Shown one piece after another: positions 1-8,737 of a DNA stretch of 64,000 nt. The notes under the pieces were generated by a model. The model was not told the DNA's origin, did not search any database, and worked only from the letters and a program-made list of their open reading frames with translations. Within the stretch, counting starts at the first letter, position 1. Every line of letters starts with the position of its first letter. Both the position numbers and the translations under genes were made by a program. Source of the stretch: Hyaloraphidium curvatum (Eukaryota > Monoblepharomycota > Hyaloraphidiomycetes > Hyaloraphidiales > Hyaloraphidiaceae); assembly GCA_025558095.1 (NCBI GenBank), contig JAIVFI010000029.1, positions 310,001-374,000 on the forward strand, read 5' to 3'.

Positions 1-144
1 CCGCATGGGAGAACCGGCGGAAAGGCATGGATGGGAGTACCACCATGGCCTATTGGGCGCATCAGCAGATTGCATGCCATGGCAGCAATGTGGCTTGCTG
101 AGACGTGATTCATGGAATCGAACTAACGTGATATCCTCACAGAG

Positions 145-3073
145 ATGGAAGATATGATTCCCACAGAGCCTTTCTTGCAGGCAACCTTGGCAGACATTGA
201 TGATAGTGTCCCCCAGGTGGCAAGTTGGGATCCAATCAACCCTCCAGATCAATTTGTTCAGATCACAGCTGCCATGGAAAAGTTGCAGTTAGCAGGAATA
301 GCCAAGCCTGACAAGCACCATGGAATCCTGCTCGACTCTGGTGCATCATTCAACTCGTCTCCAGACCTGTCTGATTTTATGGAGATGTGGCCTCTTTGTC
401 CTCCAGTTCAAATCACCCAAGTCCAAGAGAAATTATTTGCCAACTACGCGGGGACAATCATGATTCACTTCAATGATATGAAGAGGAAATGTCTGGTATC
501 AAACGTACTGTTCATGCCCCTCAGTGCTTGCCGACTCCTGTCACTTGCACATTTCCAACGCAAAGGTTTTGAGTTCAGCGCCAAACCTCCTCAAAACCTG
601 ACAGATCCCTCTGAACCACTCTTTGCAACCCTGACATTTGGAAATGAACCACGTGCCAAGGCACAGGTGGTGAACAACGTCTACATCCTGAATGCAGACG
701 TGCTGCAGGGCAACAGCAACACGGTCGGAGACACTTCTCATGGCAGACAGGTGATGGTCCTTCAAGCAACTGATAAGGATCAACGGCGCCTCATCCATGC
801 CCGCTTCGGCCATGTGTCACTTGACATGCTCCGACGCATGAAACTGCACAACCTCATCCAAGGTCTTGACAAATTTGATCTGGGAGCCATAGGAGATCAT
901 GAGAACTGCGACTCGTGCATACGGGCAAAAATGGTTTCAGAACCATACCCGCCTCACCCGGTTTGCACGGCAAAAAGGCCATTACACGTTGCACATACGG
1001 ATATGGCCGTGAATTTCCCTAGATCCCTAGATGGCAAGCGCCATCTTCTCATCATTTTCGACGATGACACTCAGTTTCTTGCCACTTTCAACTTGGCCCT
1101 TCGCTCTGAAATGTCATCGACAATCATCAGATTCAGCGAACACGCCAGGAATCAATATGGATACGTTCTTGGCAACCTCCATGCGGACAATGAAGCCAAC
1201 ACGAAGGAACTCCAGGAACACCTCCACAAGATTGGGGCTCAGTTCAGACTCATCATCCCAGGACATCCCCAAATGAATTCGGTTGCTGAACGGGGAGTTC
1301 AAAAGATTGAGAAAATGATCCGTGCAATGCTGTTAGGGGAACAGCGACCCTCTGAGGAATGGTCTTTTGCCGCGAGTCATGTAGGGCACGTCCTCAACTG
1401 CGTGCCAACCACCAAATCATGGAGAAAGAACGCCGTTCCTCTGACTTTGTGGAGTGGAGAAATTCCAACAGTCGAAGACTTCTATACATTCGGGATGGAA
1501 TGCTGGGCCCAAGTGCGAGACAGAGAACTCACTACCTTGGCACCACGCGGTGCGCGAGCAATCTACTTGGGGAGAGCTCCAAACACAAAAGGGCACATGG
1601 TTCGTTTGATTGATTCAGGAAAAGTCATGGCAGTCCGAACCATAGTGCCAAATGAGCGCTACAGCGCACGCACTATCCCTTTCCTTGCACCCACTTCCTC
1701 AAAACCAGGCAAGGAAGCTGTCGACAGCACGGCAACGCCACCTCTTTCAACGTTCGATCTACTTGATCTCATCCAAACGGATGATCTAGTGCCTCAGGGG
1801 GAGGAGGAACAAGAGCCACTAGATCTTCATGAGCAGCAAGAACAGCAAGAGCAGAATGGACAGCACGATGGTCATTGCCCTGTGCGTCATTCTTCTCGGG
1901 CACAGCAGCCTCCCCGGGAATGGTGGAAAGCCCCACAACTGCAAGCTGTAATTATGGCAGGAATCCATGGACCAGTGCACATGGACTTTGGGAGCCAAGG
2001 AGGTTTTGGAATGCCAATGCACGTGATTGATGGGGTTCGAATCCCAAGATCAATTGCGGAGGCAAAGCTTTTGCCAGTATGGGAAAAATGGAATGAAACA
2101 ATTCAAGTGGAAGATGGAGCTTTCAATGACAAAGAAGTCTGGGAAGAGGTTGAAAGGCCCCGTGGCAAGGAGGACCGAATTCTCAAATCCCACTACGTGT
2201 TCGACCTCAAGCTCAACCCAGACCTCACCAAACGGTTCAAGGCACGTCACGTGGTTGATGGCAACCGCCAGGCTCCTGGGACCTACGGGGAGACTTTTGC
2301 AGCCATGCCAACCCATGCAGCCTTCAGATCACAGTGTGCCATAGCTGCACACATGGACTGGCCCCTTTACCATTTGGACATCAAGAACGCGTTCTTGAAT
2401 TCCAATGCAGAAGAGGAGGACCTCTACGTTGAGATGCACGAGACTTGCCAAAGGAGGGACTTGTCTCTCAAGGACCCCGTTCTCAAACTCAAGCGGGGGG
2501 TCTATGGCCTCAAACAGGCAGCCAACCTGTATCAGCGTGAGCTAAAGCGCAACATGAAAGAGGACGGCTTTCACAACTGCGAAACGGATCCCAACATGTA
2601 TACACGCATCAAGAGCGACTCAGGAGAGATTGCCATCCTTCTTGTGACCATGGACGATGTGTGTGGCACGGGACAGGGACATCCACCAGAATTCGTCAGA
2701 GAGTGCATTGCATTGATTGAGAACCGATATGAATCACGCTTTCTCGGTGAAGTGCAGCTCTACGGTGGTGTGGAAGTCATCCGTGACAGACCCAACAAAA
2801 GAATCATCTTGAGGCAAACAGTCTTTGCAGAGAGGATTCTGGAGAAGTACATTACCAACACCACGCAAGCAGTGCAATTTGCTGCCGGCAATCTCAACAA
2901 GAACCAGAAGTTTGCCACTCCCATTTCTTTGAAGGATGCTCCATCACCATTGCTCCCTTCCGAAAGATTTGGGAAGCCAGACATTGCAGATCCGGACGTC
3001 ATGGCATCGTTCAACTACTCTGGATGCATTGGCTCCTTGCTTTTCCTAGCTCTTTGCACTAGGCCTGACATGG
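145..3073 (+). pseudogene. copia pol, N-terminal part (protease, integrase, reverse transcriptase)
   Basis: An open frame runs from an ATG at 145 to the insertion breakpoint. Visible parts in order: an aspartic protease motif LDSGAS near residue 63; a pre-integrase HHCC-like region with HARFGH and CDSC; an integrase core with HTDM, HADN and NSVAERG as the D, D and E blocks; and a copia-type reverse transcriptase with HLDIKNAFLN and TMDDV, the latter at the usual YVDD position. The frame breaks right after CTRPDM, where intact copia proteins continue into the RT/RNase H linker. That continuation (FDWAYAV) is found at 4351. No gag is seen. The ATG at 145 may not be the true start because gag and pol are often one frame in this group. 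Confidence 0.88.
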
Positions 3074-3079
3074 GGGGTA

Positions 3080-3195
3080 TGGGTATGGTATTGGTGACCC
3101 GGACCTGCCCCTGGCTTGGCCGCTATTACACCACCATTGGTTTGTTTAGCTGTGTCGACGACCTATCTGCCTCCTCCTTCCCTTGAATCCACAGT
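3080..3195 (-). repeat. LINE-related 3' tail unit (shared with 7222-7334)
   Basis: About 115 bp here matches 7222-7334 almost base for base. The outer 60 bp, read on the minus strand, also match the LINE 3' ends near 8670-8735 and 10975-11030 (core GGCCAAGCCAGGGGCAGGTC). The inner half is not found in those LINE ends, so the unit resembles a short element that shares only the LINE tail. Confidence 0.75.
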
Positions 3196-3390
3196 ATGCT
3201 CCAGTCCCGGTGTTGTTTGCTGGCAGGAAAACCTTCCCACGAAGGTGAAAAACCTTCCAGAAAGAATGAGCAGTTTGGTTTCGGTTTGGGTTTTGGGACC
3301 TTCCCATCCAGCGGGTACAATGTCAGGCATGCAGCTTCATCTAGGTCCTGAAAAGTTCAGTGTTGGTTCTGGTCAAAAGGTGCTGGATTC

Positions 3391-3695
3391 GCCGTGTAGG
3401 CGAGCAAAGAGCCGTAGGGCTCCTGCCTCCATTCCCCGTGTGTCTTGGAGTCGCCGTGTAGGCGAGCAAAGAGCCGTAGGGCTCCTGCCTCCATTCCCCG
3501 TGTGTCTTGGAGTCGCCGTGTAGGCAAGCAAAGAGCCGTAGGACTCCTGCCTCCATCCCCGTGTGTTTTGGAGTCGCCGTGTAGGCGAGCAAAGAGCCGT
3601 AGGACTCCTGCCTCCATCCCCGTGCGCTTTGGAGTCGCCGTGCAGGCGAGCAAAGAAGCCGTAGGGCTCCTGCCTCCATCCCTGTGTTGGCCGCT
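3391..3695. repeat. Tandem array, five copies of a 61-62-bp unit
   Basis: The core GCCGTGTAGGCGAGCAAAGA recurs at 3391, 3453, 3515, 3576 and 3637, with a few substitutions per copy. Each unit contains a short GCCGTAGGGCTCCTGCCTCC stretch. The array lies inside the insertion in copia pol. Open frames through it on both strands are artefacts of the repeat period. Confidence 0.92.
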
Positions 3696-4346
3696 TACGT
3701 GTCCAGAGACCGGAATCCACGGATATGTCGTTGTTTGCGCCGCGGCCCCTCCTTGAAGAGGCGCACCGGCGGGCAGTCAGCAGCGTTTAGAGCCAATGCG
3801 CCGCGCAGCTGCCTGCTCCATTCGCGCCCTTTCGCACCAGAAAGCGCACGCGGTTGGTCGCTTGTTGTTTGGCGGGGTGCGTCCACGCGAGCGACGCGTC
3901 CCATGTTTGACGTGCGCCGCCGTTAAGTGTCATGTTTCTGCGCCCAGAGCCAGAGAGCCACGCGGTCCTACGGCACGTTTTTCAAGCGGCACACGTGAGG
4001 CACACGCTGTCGTAGGCCCGCGGTCGCGTCTTCAGCACGCGACGCGTTGTTTGCCCACTAACAGACGCGGCGCCCCCCGGAGAAGAGCCTAGCCGCCCTG
4101 CAGGGCCAGCGCAAGCCTCTTGAGGCCAATGGGCTCCTCAAGCGCTTTTGCGGCGTTGCCTGCCACGCTTGGGGCACCGGTTTTGCAGCCGGTCCCGTCT
4201 GCGCGTCCCCGGGTGCCCAACCCGCACACCGCGCCGGCGCCGCGCTAGAGGGCAGGAGCCCTAAAGCACGACGACCCCAGACACTGCTGCTCCGCTGCTC
4301 GCGGCCCAAAGAGCGCGCGCGAGCAGCGGGGTGGGCAGGGGTGTTT

Positions 4347-5000
4347 GGAATTTGACTGGGCATATGCTGTCATCTACCTCAGCAGGTACCTGCAGAACTA
4401 TGGAAAGGAGCACATTGCGGCTCTAAAGAGAATCCTGCGCTACTTGAGTCAGACCCGGGCATTTGGTCTCGTGTTTGATGGCAACAAACCATTGGTGCAG
4501 GAAGATTTTGCAGATGCGGATTTCGCAGGTGATCTGGACACTGCCAGATCCACCACAGGCGTTGTCGTCATGGCATGTGGAGCTCCGCTTTCCTTCAAGT
4601 CAAAACTCCAAAGCCTTGTGGCTCAATCCACTACCGAAGCAGAGTACATTGCCCTGGCACAAGCCACAAGGGATGTGATGTACTTGCGCACCCTTTTTGC
4701 GGAACTGGGTTTCCAATGCCAGGCCCGACCATCATCCACGAAAACAATGCTTCGGCACAGGACTTGGTTTACAATCCTGTTCACCATGAGCGCACCAAAC
4801 ACATTGCAATTCGGTACCATTTGACTCGACAACAACAGGAACTTGGAACAATCGTGGTTCAGGACATTGAATCCGGAAAACAACTTGCGGACATCATGAC
4901 AAAAGCTCAGCCGAAAGTGCGCTTCATTCCATCGCGAACAGATCTGGGAGTCCTGGATACCACCATGTTCTTGCCGCAGGGGGAGCATGCACGGGGATAA
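4347..5000 (+). pseudogene. copia pol, C-terminal part (end of RT and RNase H), frameshifted
   Basis: Sequence resumes with FDWAYAVIYLSRYL, the expected continuation after CTRPDM at 3072. RNase H follows, with ADADFAGD, the STTG motif and STTEAEYIAL. Near 4711 the frame shifts: the ending with NPVHHERTKHIAIRYH, typical of the RNase H C terminus, is in another frame and runs to a stop at 4998-5000. A one-base indel explains this. The element is therefore inactive independently of the insertion. Confidence 0.88.
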
Positions 5001-5157
5001 ACGGACTGCACCACAGAGTGTTGTGCCCGATATGCAAAACCGCGGCGCTCTGGACAAAGACAACAGCAGCAGTGGAATTGGTCGGGTTTGCCACGCTGCT
5101 TGGTGCTCAAACCTCTAAGGAGGTTGGGGGGAGGAGTTGGTCCCGCTTCGGGGGGAG

Positions 5158-5302
5158 TGTTGTGACGAGGTTGTTAGGCTGGCGGCAACTTAGGGAAGCG
5201 GCCCCAACTCCAATCACAACACGACGGAATTCCCCACACACAGGGGTCACGCATCCTTCCGTCCACACCGGCTAGAGGCCGGACCAGTCGTCCGTCACAA
5301 CA
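5158..5302 (+). repeat. 3' LTR of the copia element (145 bp) with preceding polypurine tract
   Basis: The LTR begins TGTTGTGACG at 5158 and ends CGTCACAACA at 5302, a perfect 10-bp terminal inverted repeat with canonical TG and CA ends. A G-rich polypurine tract (CGGGGGGAG) sits immediately upstream at about 5149-5157, the usual plus-strand primer position. At 145 bp it is short for a copia LTR. The base after it (5303) begins LINE sequence. Confidence 0.88.
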
Positions 5303-5892
5303 GTCTGCAAAGAACAGAGCCAGCAAGCTGACCATCCTCTCCTGATCCTCTTCCTCCTCAGACACCATGCCCAGATCCATCCCTTTTGCACCATTGGCCT
5401 CCATGAAAGCAGTGATGTCGTTGATGAACAAGAACAGCGATGAGGTGGGTCCCCCTGCTTCACTCCGGTCAGGAACTTGATGAAGTCTGACTTGGTCCCG
5501 TCTTCATCCCGGAGCCGTCCCCACACGCGTCCGAACGCCATCTCGAACATGTCAACAACCAGTTTGGGTACTCCCATCTCCTCCAGCTTTTGCCATAACC
5601 TGGGGCGCTCCACCGTGTCAAAAGCCTTTGTGAAATCTACAAACACCGTGATCAGCTTCTCCTTGCGTGCCTTGGCCAAGGAGAAGAGTGCCTCGGCAAG
5701 GAACACTGCATGAAGGGTCGATCTCCCTGCACGGAATCCAAACTGCGAGCCTTCCAGCAGCTTGTTGCACTCAGCCCAGGGAGCTAGCCGAGCGTTCCAG
5801 ACCAGGGAGAAGACCTTCTCCAGTGTCCTCTCTATGCTGATGCCTCGGTAGTTGCCAGCCACGTTCTTGGGCCCCTTCTTGTGCAGCATCAC
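5303..5892 (-). mobile_element. LINE fragment (reverse transcriptase), 5' truncated and cut by copia
   Basis: Read on the minus strand this is the same LINE as the plus-strand copy at 8738. It begins inside the RT at HKKGPKNVAGNYRGIS and continues through FVDFTKAFDTVERP. It stops exactly before the catalytic FADD block, where the copia LTR begins. It carries the same one-base frameshift after GVKQGDP (5441-5460) as the other copy. The missing RT C-terminal part should lie left of the window, beyond the copia 5' LTR. Confidence 0.85.
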
Positions 5893-6735
5893 TGGATCAG
5901 GGAGGTTTGAGCAGGGTCGAGGGCTGTTCAAGAGCACTTTGGGCAGATTCCAGGTCACGTTGACTTGAGCTCGGGAAGGCACCAAGGGCGGGTACGTGTC
6001 ACAGCAAGGAACTCGGCGGTGTGTGACACTTGGTGGCGGTTGGGCCGGTTTGCTGCGCATTGTCTGGTTTGGGGTGGCTCGGGGTTGCTGTCTGGTTTGG
6101 GGTGGTTCGAGGTGGTTTTGCTTCACACGGAGAGCGGAACGCACCAACTCTTTCACTGAGCTTTGGCTGAATTGCATGAACTGTGCTTTGCGGTCTGTAT
6201 GGGATGCAGAGACATCCGTGGCCCGTTTTCTATCGCTCTCCATCTGTGGCCCGTTCTGCATCACTCTCCATCCAATGAAGACCCTCATTATTGCGGGTTT
6301 GTGTCCCAAACCTGAGCAAGTGTACAGGGGTGGGTAGTTGGACGGGTAAAGCACAAGCTTGCCAATCCATGACCGGTAAAGACGCTGGCATCGCCTCCCT
6401 CGGGCTAGAATGGAGATGGTTCGCGCCATCTGGTGCTGAGCTTGGCCTGGATACAACCCTACCTGAGCGTAGCATGCCCCACCCAGAATGTCTGTACCAC
6501 AAACAGTAGTAGGTAGAGCACGCCCTCAGGGCAGTGGTGCAAGCATTCAAACGATGTGATGATCAAGCCTGGGCCGAGTTGAACGCGCAGGGCTGTGCAA
6601 TCTGCTCTGTGAGCACATGTATCCAGTGTTTAACACCAACGGGTGCACGGCTGTGCATTGCATGCCGGCAGATTGTGATGGCCAGTCCCCTCTGGTTGAG
6701 TGCTAACGGCGTCATTATGGCGCAGCGGTTAGCGC

Positions 6736-6826
6736 GCGGTAGTGGTGAAATGGTCATCACTTTACGTTGTGGAAATCCCTTATCTACAATTCCGTAACAT
6801 TCGCAGTTCGATTCTGCGCTACCGCA
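6736..6826 (+). tRNA. tRNA-His (GUG) with a 19-nt intron
   Basis: The acceptor stem GCGGTAG (6736-6742) pairs perfectly with CTACCGC (6819-6825), followed by discriminator A at 6826. D arm GTGA/TCAC is 6745-6748/6757-6760 with loop AATGGTCA. Anticodon stem TTACG/CGTAA is 6762-6766/6793-6797, with anticodon GTG at 6769-6771. T arm CGCAG/CTGCG has loop TTCGATT. The 19 nt at 6773-6791 sit exactly after position 37, the canonical nuclear tRNA intron site. G-1 is not encoded, as expected for eukaryotic tRNA-His. A T run at 6829-6833 can act as Pol III terminator. Confidence 0.9.
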
Positions 6827-7208
6827 AATTTTACACACTGGAGCATGCCAGGACCCTGTCTTGCGTTTTGCTGCGCTCTATGGCCACTGGTGTGGTCCCC
6901 AAGCTGCTTTGGAGGTGGTTCTTTGCACCCATTCAGCATCCAAGCTGGGCTCCGGCGTTCATGCCCCTGCCTCTGCACCTGCACCCTCCCTAGACTTGTG
7001 GCTACGCAGATCTCTTGATCATCTTACCCTACTTGCTCACTGTCGCTGTTGTCACTGACCAGTTGAACAGCTTAGGCTTCACTCTCTGTATGTGGAAACT
7101 GCCACGCAGTACAAGCCAAGCAGCAAATGATGACCGACTAGTACAATGCCATTGCATGTGCATAACACACCGGAACAGCTCCGTCTGCAACCAGTGGCAA
7201 GTGGGGTG

Positions 7209-7334
7209 TCACATGTCTGGTATGGTATTGGTGACCCGGACCTGCCCCTGGCTTGGCCGCTATTACACCACCATTGGTTTGTCTAGCTATGTCGACGACC
7301 TATCTGCCTCCTCCTTCCCTTGAATCCACAGTAT
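7209..7334 (-). mobile_element. 126-bp LINE-tail insertion within repeat copy 1
   Basis: Copy 2 of the 1.4-kb repeat reads straight through at 28468/28469, so this segment is an insertion. It is nearly identical to 3080-3195 and shares its outer 60 bp with the LINE 3' ends on the minus strand. No unambiguous target duplication is visible. Confidence 0.8.
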
Positions 7335-7393
7335 GCACACCGGCAAGATCGTAAACACATACACCATCCCAAGTGTGCGCACACACACAAGGC

Positions 7394-7678
7394 TGTTGGA
7401 GTGGCTATGGGGCGTGGTGTAGACGTAGCCCCAGTGGTCTGAACCGGGTCTGAACTCAGATGGACGGGATGGGGAGAGCGACAGTTTCACGTTGACCCGT
7501 CGTCCATTCCCTTGTGATGACAAGTCCCTAGATGACCCCTCCGGTCGTACCCAAGTATCCCCACACGCCAATAGACTCCCTATTGATACAGAATCGTAGC
7601 AACGATCCAAGTATCCCCACACGCCAATAGACTCCCTATTGATACAGAATCGTAGCATAGCAACGACCCATTCCAACA
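7394..7678. repeat. Solo LTR (285 bp) with 5-bp target-site duplication
   Basis: It begins TGTTGGAGTGG and ends CCATTCCAACA, inverted ends matching 10 of 11. AAGGC flanks it on both sides (7389-7393 and 7679-7683), while copy 2 has a single AAGGC at 28522-28526. This is the classic footprint of an LTR element that recombined to a solo LTR. Within it a segment of roughly 56 bp is tandemly doubled (about 7550-7660). It differs in sequence from the copia LTR at 5158, so it comes from another family. Confidence 0.92.
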
Positions 7679-7784
7679 AAGGCAGGAATGGTCCAACGGT
7701 ACAACAAGAGTTGTATGCGGCTGTCAGCAGTCTTCACTGGATTCTTGAAGCCCGGACCTCCCGGACATCTTGCACGGGAGGGTC

Positions 7785-8737
7785 TAACTACCGAGACATC
7801 AGAACAGAAAGTGTTGGGAGATGTGCATGCCTAGGCTACTACTGGATGCCACAGACGTGCGCTACTCTTTGGCCCAGTGGTCTAGTGTATTCGAACAGAA
7901 AGGACACTGAAGAAGGTCTTTTCCCTGGTCTGGAACGCTTGGCTAGCTCCCTGGGCTGAGTGCAACAAGCTGCTGGAAGGCTCTCAGTCTGGATTCCGGG
8001 CAAGGAGATCGACCCTTCATGGAGTATGGTCAGCTTGCTGGCTTTGTTCTTTGCAGACGACACCAATTTGATCTCGAAGACGGTGAAGGATGCCAAGATG
8101 CAGCTGGATCTTTTGCACTTTCTCATGGGCCGAGGAGACTGTGGAGAATCTTGTGAAGGGCAAGATCAGGGGGATCAATGCCCAAAAGCTCAAGGACAAC
8201 GACAAGCTGCACTTCTGGAGGATGTGTGACATGACCTTTGGTCACATTGCACCATCGCTGATCCGGGGGAGAAGCACAGGAGGGATGTCCAAAAGTTGCT
8301 GTGCTCTACCCACGACCTGGAGGTCGAGACAGGCAGGCACCAAGGACTTGAGGTGCAGCAGAGAACGTGCAAGCATGACCCTGAGCACATTGGAGACGAA
8401 CAACACTTTCTGTTTCACTGTTCAGCAAATGTGGAGCGGCGCCAGAAGCTGCAGACTAGATTGGAAGCACTAGGCCGCGAGTGGAACATGGAGACCTGGC
8501 TCTGGCCTCTTAGCATCAAGGAGTTCGAGCCCACGATCAAAGCGAGGCGGCAGAAGGAGAAGGCCCTCAACTCCATTGCCAGCTTCATCTCAAAGTCCAT
8601 GAAGGACAGGAAAACTGGGAAAATGAAAAAGACACACGACAACGATGAACTTTGCAATTAGCAGCAAACTCATGGTGTAACAGCGGCCAAGCCAGGGGCA
8701 GGTCCAGGTCACCAATACTATTCTATTCTATTCTAGC
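7785..8737 (+). mobile_element. Internally deleted LINE copy with 3' tail
   Basis: Compared with the copy at 8738-11030, this starts at the RT NYRGIS region and lacks two blocks. About 369 bp (equivalent to 9302-9670) are missing at junction 8020/8021, and 662 bp (9765-10426) at junction 8115/8116. It keeps the FADD box and the C-terminal zinc-binding-like region. It ends in a tail of CTATT units at 8715-8737. The deleted blocks do not have GT-AG ends, so they look like deletions and not spliced introns. It cannot encode a working RT. Confidence 0.85.
7812..7892. mobile_element. 81-bp insertion flanked by 10-bp direct repeats inside the deleted LINE
   Basis: GAACAGAAAG occurs at 7802-7811 and again at 7893-7902. 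Removing the intervening 81 bp and one repeat restores collinearity with the LINE. The insert includes TGGCCCAGTGGTCTAGTG, which resembles a tRNA D arm or Pol III A box. It may be a tiny tRNA-derived element or filler DNA; I cannot tell which. Confidence 0.55.

Larger units (their letters stand above)
3074..4346 (-). mobile_element. 1.27-kb insertion inside the copia pol, carrying a LINE-type 3' tail
   Basis: Removing this segment rejoins the copia reading frame, so it is a later insertion. Its left end, read on the minus strand, finishes in the same sequence as the 3' ends of the LINE copies at 8738 and 11030, so it is a minus-strand element whose 3' end lies at about 3074. Inside are five tandem 62-bp units (3391-3695) and a very GC-rich part (3700-4346) with no credible coding frame. 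No clear target-site duplication could be fixed. It is best read as a non-autonomous element mobilised by LINE machinery. Confidence 0.6.
1..5302 (+). mobile_element. Ty1/copia LTR retrotransposon, 5' end outside the window, disrupted
   Basis: The order protease, zinc-binding pre-integrase region, integrase core, reverse transcriptase and RNase H is the Ty1/copia order. The element enters from the left edge, so the gag region and 5' LTR lie outside the window. It ends in a 3' LTR at 5158-5302 directly preceded by a G-rich polypurine tract. It is dead as it stands: pol is split by an insertion at about 3074-4346 and shifts frame near 4711. On its right it abuts a broken LINE fragment, suggesting that it inserted into a LINE. 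Confidence 0.9.
5891..7784. repeat. 1.4-kb dispersed repeat, copy 1 (with two later insertions)
   Basis: From 5891 to 7784 this matches 27150-28627 in direct orientation at well over 99 percent, apart from two inserts present only here (7209-7334 and 7394-7678 plus target duplication). I saw only isolated differences, for example one extra A in copy 2 near 27762. The repeat contains an intron-bearing tRNA-His gene. It also has a roughly 200-codon minus-strand open frame shared by both copies that resembles nothing I know. It is flanked on both sides by LINE fragments in opposite orientations. Confidence 0.93.

Noticed and set aside
3341-3720. Open frames of about 100 codons through the 62-bp tandem array
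   Set aside because: They occur in several frames on both strands simply because the repeat lacks stops; no coding signal is seen.
4150-4200. A tRNA-Cys-like anticodon arm on the minus strand in the copia insertion
   Set aside because: The loop would have eight bases and neither D nor T arm can be formed.
5272-6456. A 394-codon minus-strand frame joining the 1.4-kb repeat to the LINE reverse transcriptase
   Set aside because: The join is accidental: in repeat copy 2 the same frame continues into unrelated sequence, so it is not a real fusion protein.
6500-6580. A second tRNA-like segment (GGTAGAGCACGCCCTCAG with a TTCAAAC loop)
   Set aside because: It has A- and B-box-like words, but acceptor and T stems do not pair.
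8021-8116. Missing blocks in the short LINE copy as spliced introns (a processed transcript)
   Set aside because: The corresponding segments in the longer copy lack GT-AG or GC-AG ends.
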